A stretch of DNA of 64,000 bases from Elysia crispata (GCA_033675545.1 JAWDGP010001473.1:360001-424000); one strand, 5' to 3'. Shown: positions 28,001-42,411, numbered from the stretch's first letter. The notes: generated from the letters alone by a model not told the origin. Program-made: numbers and translations.

Positions 28001-31000
28001 ATTGCTTATTCTCTGTTCATACATTGCTGACATGTTTTCTGCATTCTAATACTTCTTTCATTTTTATGTTTTGCCTTTTGGGTTACAATATCTCCAGAGT
28101 CCCAAAAAGGTTTCTGATTCTGGGGCTGTTGGTCAAGCACAGCAATCTAAGCAGACATTCAGCCTAGTAGATGCTCTGCTTACTCTTTCCCACAGTGAGG
28201 TTAGTCATCTTTTTCTGATCATGGAATTACAATGGAAAATATAATCTTTCATCTAGTTTCATGTGTAACAAGATAGTGTAACTATTGTGGGAAAAGAAAA
28301 ATAATATGAAAGTGTTCAATTAAGTTGAACAATGTAAACTTTATTCAGGATGTTCTTACAATCTTTCTATAACTTCAAATTGTGCTTTGAGGCAAATTTT
28401 GGTAAGTCAGACTGTTTATGTTTCCCTCTAGTGGACTTTACTTTTATGTTTGGAGAGAAAGGGGAGGATTGAAGGTAAATTAATTGTCTCTCATTTATTC
28501 TGATTTCTAACTTTCATTTCCTGCATATAATCTTACATTTAATAAAAAGAAAAAAAATTGTTAATGTTTTGTACCTTTGATTGCAGGATGCAAGAGTATC
28601 AGTGAAGGCCTGTGAAGGCCTAATGTTATGTGCTAGTCTTCCAGAACATTCTGCAGCCAAAGCTCTCATTCACCAGACACGCTTCTGCCAGACTTTGGCT
28701 GCTATTCTCTGTGAGACGTATAAGAAAGTTCCTCGGATGGTGTCGCCAGAACACATAATGATGTCTGAGGCAAAGTGGGGGTGAGATTGATGGCTCTCTT
28801 GCTTTTTTACTGACAGTTTAGCTTTTATATTGAGATACTGTATATTTCTTTGAGTAAAAAACTGAAATCTCTTAAAATTTTTGAACTTATTCACTTTTTG
28901 CTGACTTTGATTTATGACCTTGACTGTCACTTTTCAGAATTGTATTTGCAACTTTATTTGATTTTCTAAATCCAGTCTGAATACCAAATTTTTTTGGGTA
29001 ATCCCAGATCTGAAATTTCTAGACATTTGTCATTTTCTTCATCTGTAGGTTAAGCCCGAATCATCAAATGTTCCAAATTTCCTTTTTTTCCAGATTTGAT
29101 GACATTTCGGAGAGGAATGAACAGAATAGCTTTGAAGGAAAGCATCGCCTTATATCTTTCCTGTCCTGGCTGGACTATTGTGACCAACTAATTGCTGTTT
29201 CAAATCCTACTGTTGGTGAGGCTTTGGCAGCTGAGATTCACAGGCAATTGTTGACAGATCATTTCTTAGCTCAACTCATGCAGCCGTAAGTATAGTTTTT
29301 TTTTCTTGTTGCTCCCTTCTCTTTCCCAAATAACTTCAGTGTTGATCTCAGATTTTTGAAGGTCCTTTTGTGTGTAATTTTATGATCTTGTATTCATTAA
29401 GCACAGGGTAGTAAAATTACATTTTCCTGTTGAAATTTTTTTCTTTGAATTGAATTCATTAATTGAAGTTTTATTGTTGATGATGTCATACTTGCATAGC
29501 ACAATGAATCTTGTTGACTATGTATGCTCAGTAAACAATATTGATAGATCCTGCATGCTAGATCTTTTTTTTTTCAGTGATGAGGAATATAATATTTAGA
29601 TAGATTATAACTTTAAGGTTAAAATATCACCAAAACATTGTAAAATCAGAATATAAGCACCTCTTGAAAAAAAAAAAGGTTAAAAGGTAGTTTTTGAATT
29701 TACACCATCTTCTTTAAAGATTATGTTCTACTTGACTTCATGAATTTTCAAGAAAGGGAAAGGATAAGTTCAGATTTCAGCTTGAAGCATCATCACATTT
29801 GCTCTTACATTTTCACAGGATTTACTGTATTGGTTTTATATACATACGAAAAAAAAAGTTTCACATGCACAATTTTTAAAAACTTAACTGTCTTGATGTG
29901 TTTTGTTTTTCTTTGAAACATCATCATCATAGTGTTGGATTCTATTGAAAATATTATCAAAAGAAATCTCACGTCTTGAGGTGTGCATCACATTCAATAA
30001 ATGTTTACTGTATCCTAACATTATTATTTGAAAATTATTCTTTTTTGGTACCAGATGAACATTGCTCTTTCTTGCTGATTTCAGCAACCTATATCTGAAA
30101 CATACACTAAGTAGCTAAGTTTATGTAATCTATTGTGACTTATTTCAGATCAGAGTCTGGTGCAATTGTAGCAACATTCTATATAAATAGATGTTTAAGA
30201 ACTGTGAATTCACCAACGCTTCTTAAAGGTAAATATATATATAAGTTGATATTGTCTTTCTGTGTCTATACATTTCATGGCAGGAGTCAGTGTGGTATTA
30301 AATTTTTTTAAGAGAACAAATGAAGAGCTCCATAACAATATGCATAATCCACCTTTGCAAACTTTTTTGATTGGAAGTGAAAACACTTAATTAAAAAAAA
30401 ACAACTATTCATCATCATATTGTTGATACAGAACCTGACTGAATGATGACAAAATGCAAAGACAAAAGCATAAAACCTCAGTTTTGCCCCTTTTCTCATC
30501 GTTTATACTGTTTTTATAACAATTATATCAATATGACTTTTTTTTATTTCATCTTTTCCCTTCCATTTTCTTTTTTTCCTTTTTCTTATTACTGACTTGA
30601 CATTTGAATGATTTGATTAATCTTTTGCTCACATTATTCATTCCTCTTCCTCAGAATTCTGCTTTTTTCTTCTGGGAGAAGACAGGAATGTCGAGCTAAA
30701 AGAAGGCACTCATCATCATCCTTTACACAAGCGACTGATAGAGAGATGTAACCATGTCTCTGAAGAGGTGCTTGCACAGACAAAACAATTCTTAAAACTT
30801 AATCATCTGAATTAGTTATGTTTTGTCCCATAAATCTTGACTTTACTTTTTCTTATTTTTGATGTAGATTAGTGATTATTATGGTAAGAAAAAAATTGTT
30901 AAAAATTAAAATACCAACCATATTCAATTAAATTTCAAACACGTGCACAAAAATAAATTTGCAAACAACAGAAAAAAATGGTTTACAATGTCCCCAATGC

Positions 31001-34000
31001 CAATCAATTTGTTGGTCCATTCATTATTGTCACCATCAGGGCCTTGAGTTTCTTCGTCTAGATCTAGGCCTAAACATCTGACTTACTCTATTGAATGTGA
31101 ACCACTGTGCTCAATGTCTGACCCATCTTCTGGTATTTCAATATCTAAGCCTGTTGCCTCAAAGTCGGAATCATCATCATTTATTTCACTGATCAAAGTT
31201 TTCATGAAATTCTTGGGATCAAGAAGTGCGGACCTAGCCTCTCTAGCCATGATTGCAGAAAGTCCCTGAAGTAAAAAATGCCTAGACAATCATGTTTCAC
31301 AGATAAAATAAAACCAGAGGCTTCATGACATAGTAGGAAAAAATCCGCTGTCTATTCATACGTATATGGTAATCTTGCCTTGGTTGGTACTTCACTATTG
31401 TGGCTATTTACACTTGGACGGATAGAGAGCGGTACAGGGAAAAAAAACAGGAGAGGTAGTTGAGCACATGAGGAGATTACGTTTTAATCTTTAAGGAAGT
31501 GATATGCAGTTTTGTAGTGTATTAGCTGTTTGATACCTATTAACTGTATATAATCATTTTTTTGACTAGCGTATATATTTGAGAATGGACACTTTCAGTT
31601 ATATTGTGCCATGTGGTTGTTATAGAAAAGTGTCATAAATTTACTTCATTCAATATTAACACAATAAACGTTTGCTTTTTAAAAAAATTCCCTGCTGATT
31701 ATATATGAAATTGAAGATCTGATTGGCAGGCATACATATGAAAATGATTTTAAAACCATTTTTTTTTTCAAATTTTGTTTACACTAGGTATGCCTTGCTA
31801 CACTGAAGCTGTTTGACACTCTACTGCAAAAGGAAGAAGAACATATATATCATTGTTTGTTAATACGCAATCTTCTTGGGAGAAATTATCTGGACACAGA
31901 GTCATCACCACAACAAGTGCTAAAAAGTGCAGATAGAAGTGAGTTAGACTCAGGTGGGACATCTAGCAGTAACATTCAAAGACATGACGAAGCTCAACAG
32001 ACAGTTCATGATGGCACAGCCAATAATACATTAAAAATAACTGATGGGGATACACAAAGAGAATGTAACAATGATGAACTCCCACAAGATCCCAAAATGT
32101 CTAGGGAAAGTGAGAAAGATCTTACAATCATTAATGAAAGTTCTTCTAACATAACATCAAAAACTTTGCAGCATCATTCAAAATCACCAGGGATTTCAGA
32201 GGATGATGGGTTGAACCAAATAAAACCACCAGCAGAGAAGAGCTCTGAAAAACAGGTTTCTTCTGAAGGCTGTCATGATGAAAGCGCACATAAGGTGGAG
32301 AATAAAGAAATTGATAATTTAAAGTGCGAGAAAGAAACATGTGAAGGTAGGTTCATAGTGTTTATATTTTATCATATCCCATGGCAAAGCACTCTATATC
32401 TACTTGCTTTTAATGACTGTTCAGCTTTTAATTTCTTTTTGAGAGATTTAAAAAAATTAAGAACATGAAGAAAAAGTTTTTAAGACAATTTTTTTTTATT
32501 AAAAAGAAAACAATCCAACTCTATAAAGGTTATAAAATAGCAATAAATTTTTAAAAACAAATTTGGAAGTTTTTTAATGAAGGCTATCAAAGCTATTATT
32601 CTGACTAGATACATAATCTCAGTTATATTAAGTTGCACTGGCATTCCTTTTTAGTTTAAATAAAAATTTTTTTCGCCTTTTTTTACTTTTATAGTTATTG
32701 AAACTCTTAATAATCTTAATAAGTTGATTCCAAAAGTACTTTCTCAAGCATTGAACTGGATTGGAAGAATGTTTATCTTTATCCCTATAATGTAATTTAG
32801 TGAATAAAGATGTCCCATTTTGTTTTTCTGTTTTTTTCTTCTATAATGTGATTAACATTAGTTCCTCAGATGCTTCCTCAGAACTGGAAGCTACTTATAG
32901 AGCTATAAACCCTCAATGATGTGGATTAATAAAAAAGCATTTAAAGAAATAAATTTCAGTGCTCAAGTTTTTCCCCTCCCCTACTTTTAGGTTCAACAAT
33001 AAAACCAGCCTCATTAGGCAGGTCAGAGGTCCACAAAGTAGTCAACTGTTTTCTGAGTCTGCTCCCTGAGGAAGCTAAATCCTCTTATCAGACAGCAGAC
33101 ACCGGGTACGACATGTATCTTAGAGATGCACACAAGCAGGTGATTACCTTAAAATCATTCTTAGCTCAGCCACTACAATAGCACTATTGAGGTGACACTA
33201 ATTATTAAACAAGTTTTTGTGAAGATAGATAAATTAACAAATTGTTAATGTTAAAAACCTTAAGTTTCATGAAGCTGATATAACAAGGCAGTCAATTAAA
33301 ATTTATAAAATTATATTGGACATATGTACATTTTTAATCAATGAATAAAGTTAAAGGTATCAATTTTCGGATAAAAAAAATCTCTTCAAAGCCTTCTTCT
33401 TTATAAATTTGTATACTGGTCCTTCAGTTTGCCATCCAAGAGACAGTGTGCCAGCCCTGGGATTGGCCAAAACAACCTTTGGATGTGAAAGAGTTCAAAA
33501 CATATCCTTTTTATGAGGGTTCCTTTCTTCATATGCTGAATGACAAATTGTGTCATTTATTAGATCAGGTAAGAGTCTATCTAGAAGACCAAAATATTTC
33601 TTTATCCAGTTTTACTATGTCGGAACTTACAACATAGTTGTGCCCAAGACTTGAGCAAGTGTTCCACATAAAATGTACATAAATTGTTTTACTGATATTG
33701 ACTCAAAACTGTAATTCTTCTTTCCAACAGCTATTTGTGTGAGAGATCAAACTGAACTTTTTAAAATTATTTGAAAGCTTTGTAGGCTCCATGTTTCATT
33801 AATGGCAAACATATTTCCAACTTACTGCTTTTACTTGTTTCATACTGAAAGTTTTGTTTTAATTATGCAATCAGAGCTATGCAGTAAACCTGTTGGTAAC
33901 AGCTTTGATCGCTCGTGTGGCTTTGGTTTCTCATCCTAATCTGCATGAGTTTCTCTTGGAACCATTTCTGCCAACTGTGTCGGGAACACGTACACTATAC

Positions 34001-37000
34001 TCTGTTCTCTGTAAGGTAAAATATATTTTGCATTCAAGAACTAAGAATTGTTTACTTCTTGCCTTTGCTTCAAAGAGAGTGCAGTGAATTATAATCTAAA
34101 AAAGGGAATATCAAAAATTTAATTTGCTTGTAAATGTTTCCTGACTAAATTCAATTGATATGAAAGAACTCCACGTAGGAAATTGCTGCTGCTTTTAGCT
34201 TAGCATAAGTGGATAAAATTAAGAAAGAAAAAGTCAGAGACCAAATGAACATATTTTTCACTGTGGTACCTCAATTTATATAATGTCTAGACTGCAGCTA
34301 AATCAATACTATATGGCTATGTTATGGAAAAGAAAAAGATCAGCTGTCCAAATAGTTGGAATCTTGAAAAATTCAAATTGTACCGTTATGTTTGTTTGAA
34401 GTTGATGAATTTGTTGAATATTTGCCTTTAAGATATTAAAAAAATACAGCAGATGAAAGTGCAATCAAGTTAATTTGAAGACACCTGTTTGTTTGTTTTT
34501 TGAGTACTGAAAAGCGTAGATCCTATCTACAGAGAAGGCAGTGTGGTACTCTGAGAGGTGAATGTTTCCCAAGTGTGTGTGTGTGTATTCCACCTGCTGC
34601 TACTTTAAAGACACAAGTCTGCAGCCCCCAAGGATATGGAAACAGTGTTTTATTTTATTTATTTGGGGTGGGGGGCTGATAGGGTTGAATTGTTCCCAGA
34701 CTGCATGAGGAGTGAAGTGGTATATGCAAACAATAACAGAACCAATCACTGCTGACTGATCTAGTGGGTTAGTCAAGCAGAGTTCTTTGGTGAGTTTTTT
34801 GTCTCCTAAGTTCATGCAGAATCTTATACAGAGACGTGTTGGTAAAACTTGAAGTAGACCTAATTTTTATTGTGGGATGTACGCTGCTTGTCATCATGTT
34901 ATCTGAGACATTTGTATTTGACTCACACTGTCATAGGTGATGATCTTAGAGAAGGAATGCTGGAGTTTGTATTTCTTTTTGTATCATGTCAATCATAGTT
35001 TTGTAAAATTCAAATTCTGATGTTTACCTTAGCACCTTAAATGGTGTGGTCTGTGCAATTGTCAATTTAATATAATGTTTAGGAACCAAAACTATCCAGC
35101 ATTTCATGAGCTATATTAGATAAATTATTTTAAATGCTTTTATTTCAAGGTGGCTAATGACATTAAGCACCACCAGAGGACAGACCCAACATTCTTCCAG
35201 AAACTTCTTATGGCTAGGAAACAGCTGTTGGGGATGGTTCCCACAATTCACAGGTCAGTCTGATGCCTAGAGAAAAAGATATTGTTTCTTGCAAACTTTG
35301 AGTATTTTTACTTCTGAAAATTTTCTTTTCATACTATCCACCAAAACAAGTGAATCTTTAACAAAAGTCTGTGAACCTGATTACTATATAAGGCTTATCA
35401 GATTAAATAATGAGCTTTTTTATCTAGCAATTTCCCACGGAGTCGCTCAAAGTGCTCTACAAGATTTTCAGACAGACATTTATTGAGATGCATTTCTGCA
35501 TCCACAAAGTACAACATGTCACTTTAGTAACCCTTATTAGATATTTTCCTACTGAAGTCAGGCACCAGTTGATCACTTGAGTGAGGGACGGAAATATGTG
35601 AATAACCTTTCCCAAGGAATCAAAATGGCACCTGTTTGAGCCAAGATTCGAACCCCTGGATGTTCTGATCCAAGAGCAAAGTGCCTACCTTTAGAAGCAA
35701 TAATAACACTGAAACTTGTGATTTAAATCTTTAGATATCCATTATATACAAAATTGTAACATCAGCATTTGAGTGGGTAAATAAACACACCACCAAATTC
35801 AATGCTTTGACGTCAGGATGATAAGAAATCTGTACCAGGCACCATTCTACAAATTTCAAACAAGATTTAATTTTTTAATTTTTAAAACTTATTTTAATTG
35901 TAAGCTAATTTTACAACTGATAAGGTTTACAGGCAGCTTTGCATGTATACAAATATAACTTTTCCACAGCACTTTACTTTTTTCAGGCTGTTTGGAGGAA
36001 AAAAAAATGAAAAGAAATTATAAGCTGCATGAAAAGTTCAAATATTTTTGAAAATTTTTCTTCAAACGTTTGTCTTACAATTTGAAATCTCTCTGTTATC
36101 ATCAGTGGGTAAGAAGATTTTCACTTCTGTCTGTGCAGTATGTTATTTGTCATTGTTTAAGCATGGCATGCTGTTACTACCTGTCTTTTTCCATTATTAG
36201 CTTGAGGAGAAACGAAAAAAAACCGGATCAGCAATGGTAAGTTATTTTATTAAAAAATTCTGTGAAGATGAGCTTCCTTATTAATTTGTGCTTTCCTTAA
36301 ATAACATTTTTGTAACATATCTGATATCATCGTTTAGTCTTTTCACTTTCATGCTTTTAGTTTGAATTTTTAATTGCGTTAGGTGGTGATTGTGTACAAG
36401 AAAAAGATTACACAAGATATACTTTGTATGGGTTGTGCAAACTAGCTGAAAAGGATGAAATTGATTGTAAAGCCAATAGGCCAATAATTGAAATATTGTA
36501 AATTGATTTTTAAGATTGACTATCATTTGTCTTTATTGCTTTTATGTTGGGCTCAGGAAATCTAGCTTTTTTGATTCACTTATGTGTGTCCATGCACTTC
36601 CTTATTTTACTTCATCAAACCCTTTTGTTTTTCTACTGAACCTACTTGATTATTTACCTTTTTTTAACCATCTTCTAGTGATGGCAGTGGGTAAGTGGTT
36701 TCTGCTCGATACTGCTTATTTGAGCATGGTATGGTACAACAGACATGAACAACAAATCAACGTTAATAGAGTTTACATCAGGCATTGGCATGAGAATGCA
36801 AAGAACTTTGCCTGTTTTTGACGTTTCTTTGACGATTCTGCTGACCTTTTACAAACATCAATGTTGAGCACCAGGCTAGTTTTCTGTTTTCTCAACAACC
36901 CCAAAAAATTGAGAGCTGAATGAAACCAAAGAAACAAATTGCGGCCCAAAGAGCATTGAGTGATTACATGCCTTAATCAGCGTTGAAGTGTGATTTAAAA

Positions 37001-39732
37001 AGAATGCTGCTTATTAAAAATTTTTATGTATGAATTTGAACACATCAGTGCTCTTCTCTCTCCTCTCCTTTTCTTCATTTATTTTTCTACATTCTAATGG
37101 CTTACTGATTTTAAATGAATTTTTCTTCTTGAGTCGAACTTATTCTTATTGCCTTCTAATAATCATAAGTGATGACCACTTATGATTATTAGCAAGCTTA
37201 CTGTGAGATTTTCCACATTACCTGCCTCTAAGTTTGAAAAGTTATAAACTTCTTATGTGGGAATATATTTAAATATTTTGCATCTTTTTGCAACTGCTTT
37301 TTTATTTTATAAGGAATTAGCTGAAGACATTAAAAAACTTTTTTCTTGAAAAGAAAAATCTCTAAGCACTCATCCACATAATATCTTGTCTATTTCAAAT
37401 TTTGCTGTATTTAGCTGTCATTATTGTCAGAGTAAAATTTTTTATACCATTATTTTTTTTACATCACACCTACTCCATATCTAGCTCAAAACCTCATAAG
37501 TAAAACTTACGAGGTATAACAATCACTTGCCATGGTATGTCCACTTCAGATCACTTGTTTGTTATAGCCAGATCATGCAGAATCAATCTAAGGATCCTCA
37601 CCGTAGCATGGCTGAAAAGTGTTTTAACTGTGATATGTATGAACCAAACATAGTGTTAAAACTGTGACAATAATTACCTGCTTTTATGAAAACTGGTGAG
37701 TTTAAAACCAACTGGCACATTTCCAAGCACTTAATACTGGGATAACCACTTAAGTGTATTGGGCCCAGGACTTGCTGACTGGCTCATGAAGCCTTGGGCA
37801 CAAGTGGGCTTTTTATACTTTAAATTTGGTATATTTCAATTTTAATTTTCTTCGAGAGCAAATTATTGAAATTATTAAAAAAACAAACAAAGAAAAAAAA
37901 GGATCAAATTGACTCTCCTAATAAGCAACAGCTTTGTGAAGGAACATTGGATCTTAATTGCTTAAGTGTACTCTCTCTTATCACGTTTTGCCATGAAGTC
38001 ATCAGTTGATTATTTTTACTCTCACCTTTTCAGCTCCACTGTGATTAAATGTAAGATAGTCCTGTATTGGTTTGTTTCAACCTAAATGTCTATATCCTAG
38101 TTTCTTCAATACTGACCATCATTGTCTTTCTATCTTTTTCTGTTTTATTGAAGAAGATTTATTTCTAAGACCTAAAGAATCATAAATAGAAGACTTATTT
38201 CTAATTTAACTGGAGCCATAACTGTTTGCATGCTCTTGCTTTTCCTGTCACCAATCTTGGTCTGCATCGCATGTAACTCATATTTTTGCCAAGTTTTATC
38301 TTATATGTCTCCTCAGGGTTAAAGAGAATTAATTACCTTTGAGAGATAACTTAATGGAAATTACTGCTTTTTGAAAAGTAGAGTAGAAAACAAAAATATA
38401 TTCTCGTTTCATTATCAGTTAGGAGAGAAGGTAAAACAAAGAAATGTTCAATATGCACTTATTTTTATTTTTTCTTACAAAGAGCATTACTTTTTGGGTC
38501 CCAATTTCATATACATGTATTTTTATTATTCATTTTGTTGTCTTCATGATATTAAAAATTCTAAATTTCAATTTTGTATTTTTATGAAATAAAGTGGACT
38601 TAAGTGAACTAAGCAGTAAAGGCTGCATTTTTGTTTTAAAATGAATATGGCTTGGATGTGTGTTACTAGAATCATTTTGCAATTTAATGATTTGGAATTG
38701 AAATGATTGAGATAAAATTATTTCTTAATGCAAAATAAATATTGTTCGCTTTCTAAGTTGTTTTTGAAGTCAATAAGATTAATGTTTGAACATTTCTTAT
38801 GTAGAAAATAAATAAATGGTTTGATTGTTACACTCATAACTTACACATGATTTTTAGGCATATATCTCTTCAAAAGACTGGTGCTTGTAACCAGCTGATA
38901 AGAAAGTCAGATAACAATGCAATGCAAGTTCATTTGTTCCTCCTTTTACTTTTGCTTTATTATTATCAGTACAGGCAACTCTTGATAGTTAAAATGCTTA
39001 TGGTTATTTTTATCTGCCATTGCATGCATGGTGCTCATCATCAACTTTGTGATTTATTACAAAATTTTATTATTGTTATTATTTTTCTTGCTGTTGATGT
39101 TTTTTTCTGCAATTTTACTTTGATACTAATCATAACCTATTGCTTTTATTCTAACTACTATAGATTCAAACACCACTGACATACTTAAATTAAATGTTCC
39201 CAAATACTTTTATTTTCAAACTCAATAAATAATTCAACCCTATGACTAACTCTTATACTTTCATAACAACTAATTTTTCTGTTTCATGCGGCTGCTCCAA
39301 CTACTACCACGGCTATTTCTATTTCTTCCATTAGTGTTGCTACGACTTGTCAATTTTCTACTAAGGATATTACAAGACTCACACCACTGTTTGTATGCTC
39401 TCTAAATTCAACTACTGCTTTTAAATTGTTATGACTGTTTTGCCATTGTCTTTATTGCTACAGTGACAGCTTATTCATGCTTATAAAAATGTCTTTTTTT
39501 TATTCCAAGTTATCTCTTTTCTTCCGAAAATTTGCTCTTTTCTTTATACCATTTTTTTTTATTTAATAATTAATGCGGCTCTCATTAATTCTCTCTGTAA
39601 AATGACTTCTTTCCCTCTTTCAGGTTTGAAGACCAAGGTCGCATGGAAGCCATCATTGTTCTGGAGGAGTTTTGCAAGGAGCTGTCAGCTATCACCTTTG
39701 TTAAGCATCATGCAGCGGTCACAAGAGTCTAG
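25080..39732 (+). CDS. FHIP2A: FHIP2 (FAM160B, RAI16-like family) subunit of the FTS-Hook-FHIP complex
   Basis: Exons on the plus strand: 25080-25158, 25754-25926, 26783-26887, 27242-27364, 28098-28199, 28587-28780, 29094-29285, 30149-30228, 30655-30767, 31788-32346, 32991-33139, 33428-33568, 33875-34015, 35150-35253 and 39624-39732 (TAG). Every border is AG/GT and all phases agree. With the candidate first exon the protein is 794 aa (human FHIP2A 765 aa). Recognisable family blocks include [92 protein letters not shown] and a C-terminal [24 protein letters not shown] proteins join FTS/AKTIP and Hook to link dynein-dynactin to vesicles; vertebrate FHIP2A has been linked to Rab1 cargo. FHIP2A and FHIP2B cannot be told apart here. 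The loop in exon 31788-32346 is long and Ser/Asp/Glu-rich, while the loop around 28098 is shorter than in vertebrates. Confidence 0.9.
30930..31300 (-). mobile_element. Possible N-terminal relic of a DNA-transposon ORF
   Basis: Inside an FHIP2 intron the minus strand encodes a 68-codon acidic frame (31083-31289) with [17 protein letters not shown] and [13 protein letters not shown]. It continues in another frame as [20 protein letters not shown]. Acidic D/E/S-rich leaders followed by a Trp are common at the start of piggyBac-like transposases. No catalytic part is visible, so the assignment is a guess based on composition. Confidence 0.25.
35395..35695 (-). repeat. SINE-like repeat with tRNA-type head
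   Basis: The reverse complement of 35640-35693 reads GGTAGGCACTTTGCTCTTGG, then further on GGGGTTCGAATCTTGGC. This is an A-box-like stretch followed by a consensus-quality B box (GGTTCGAATC). The left part includes cacctttcccaaggaatc-like sequence of the sort seen in tRNA-derived SINE bodies. It lies in an FHIP2 intron. Confidence 0.45.
36201..36236 (+). CDS. Putative 36-nt in-frame cassette microexon of FHIP2
   Basis: A strong acceptor (gtctttttccattattag) and donor (CAATG|gtaagtt) enclose exactly 36 nt, inside the last FHIP2 intron. Joined between exons ending 35253 and starting 39624 it keeps the reading frame and has no stop. It would add 12 residues ([12 protein letters not shown], with the flanking codons rebuilt as Ser and Trp) just before the conserved C-terminal block. 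The family does not normally have this insert, so I treat it as an alternative exon. Confidence 0.5.
37156..37192. other. Perfect inverted repeat (16-nt arms, 5-nt loop)
   Basis: Arms ctaataatcataagtg (37156-37171) and cacttatgattattag (37177-37192) are exact reverse complements separated by atgac. It lies in the last FHIP2 intron. Confidence 0.85.
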
Positions 39733-42411
39733 TTATGACATCAGGGCAAAGTTATTCAACATGAATTAAGTGCCATGCATTTTATTATCCATCAGAAGAA
39801 ATTATGAGATAGGCATTATGGTCTGAAGCCGCTTGAAATTTTATTAACTACTCAGAAAGACATAAACAACTGAAGCAAGTTCAGCTTAAGATGCTGAACC
39901 CTTTCAGGTTAAACTCAACTGATCCATAGAACTGAAGGTTTTACTATTGTGGTTTCTTCCGTACACTAGTTTTAAATCCTAGTGATGAATGAATATCTTT
40001 TAAACCCTGAGAGATTTTCTGCCAATGTAGAGTTAAGCAGTTGAAGGTTAAGTTAATATCCGAACAAAATCCTCTCGTCACTGATAAGCCATTTTCTCAC
40101 CATATGTTGCGTAATTGAAATTCTGAACACAGATATAAATGCCTTAAATATATTGTGTGACATGAAATGTGCAGATGTAAGAATGATAGCCTTATTAACC
40201 TTTTTGGTTCTTTAACATTTCTTTATTTTTTTTAAGTTCATGCCTTTAACTCATGCCCCCCTCTCAAAAAAAAAGTCTGCTCAGGCTTTTTGAAATAAGT
40301 CAGCTTCCACTGAAGTTATTGAGGGCAGTGGAATTCAAGGTCTTAACAGCTTTTATGACCTGCATTCATAGAGGCAGCATCATACAAACTTTGACCCCTT
40401 CTGAAAAATGTTAGTACTGCTTGTGTGCTGGGCTCATAATTCCTAATCATTTAACGAAACTTTGGTTATATTTATGTGATGATGGTTCATTCTATTGTAA
40501 GTTGATTTTAGTTTTGTTTGAAATATATATATTTATCGTACATTTTGTAGATGCACCATGAGTTAATTTGAGATCATCTTGTATTTGTAATATTCTGTGT
40601 AGCTATCTACAATATATAAGGTTTTTTATTTGCATTTTCAGGAATGAACTTACCTGAAACGATTTACGATATTAACTTTTACAACCCCCTTGCAAGCTTT
40701 TTCAACAGATCTGGAGACTGGGAGGAAAGTACTCTCCACTATAAAAATAAGTCATTTGTCTCCTATTTGTGTATACTATATTTATTTATCTGAAAAATTC
40801 AAATTTCAATTTTCTCCTAACCATTTTGGTGTTGCATGATTGTAGCTCTTTGTACTATGGAAAATGATTTAAACGAATGGGACATACAAACGATGAATCT
40901 ATAGGCTGGGTGAAATTTTCATTTTTTGCTAAGATTTTAACTGGGCAACATGTGATAAAACATTCATATAGCATCAATGAAGTGTTATTTTTGTCTGAAT
41001 GAGAGATAAAATGCATTTATGACTCTCTGCAAATAAGCAGCTATTGCAATATTGCATGGAACATTCTGAAAAACCCTTTGAAATTGGAGAACTTATAATG
41101 ATTTGATCATGGTACTGTAACAGACATTGTGCTTTAAAAATTATTTCTTTTCACACACTTTTGTTGAGAAAATATGCGCAAATTTACCTAAAAATGGCAA
41201 TTGATCGCTTTAAGACCACATAAACAAACCAATCACAAATGAAAATGTCAACTTAAAAAAAAAATTGAGTTTTGGATATTTTTGTATTTGCAAAACAAAG
41301 GAAACAAATTAATCTGTTTGTTTAAATTTTGATGTTTCATGAGACTTTATACACTTCCAAGTACCTTTGATTATTTATTTTGTCCAAAAATTTTAGAAAT
41401 CTTCCACATGAGTATTTTTTTTTTATTTTTACACAAATTGGTGCTTTTAAATAATAAAGTTGAATTTTTAATTCTCTTTAACATCTTCATACTTCTTATT
41501 AATATACATGTATTAGTTTTTTTATTTATGAAATCCAGTTTTGTGATAGATAAATCTCAAGCAGGTTTTTTTTTAGTATGTGGCCAGAATTCTTTTCACC
41601 ATACCGGGGTATACACTTTTAGAATTTTTTTTTATTTATTTATTTGAAGTTTTAAAATCATATTGAATATTTTGATTGCTATAGGCTTACTAAAAGTATA
41701 TGTGATATTTCATGTAAGAAACTTGAATTCTTTTCACATTTTTCTTTGTCAGTGCAGGATCCCTTTTCTCAAAGACTTTTGTGCCTTCCCCATGTTTTTC
41801 TAAACATTGTTTACTTATCATTTCTTCCATGAACATATTTGTTGAATATATGCTTGGTATCATAATTGTTTTCATATTACTGCCAGTATTATCTTTAGAT
41901 TATATTTTTACCATTAACTTTATATGCCACAATGACCTTGTGATAGCATTTAAACAGGACTATATTTTATGCAAGTTCGGATTTTCAAGTGACATTTTGA
42001 GAAAAGTTAAAGATGATCAGTTGAATGGATCATTGCCTCTGACTCTCAGATGAAACGCTCAAACTTCGCAGTTTTGTTTATTGCGGTGTTCATTGCCTCC
42101 TTTAAAATAGACTTGCACGCTTTATTTTTTCCTGTCTTAAAGTATTCCGGCCTTCTCAAAATATTTAATTTACATAATACTAAGTAAAGCTGAAGTTAAA
42201 AATCTTTACATTTCTATTGTATAACAATGTCTTTCTGGCAATGATCAGGCCCAGGTCACTTGAGTTGACAAGCCCCATAAAATACATTGTTAGAAATCAT
42301 ATTTGATTTAATCTTACTAGATTATCTGCTTTGTAACTCTCAGGCACTTAAAAATTCAATGTCACAGTAGATCTTGGTGTAAAGTACAAGACATATTAAA
42401 AAGGAACATAT

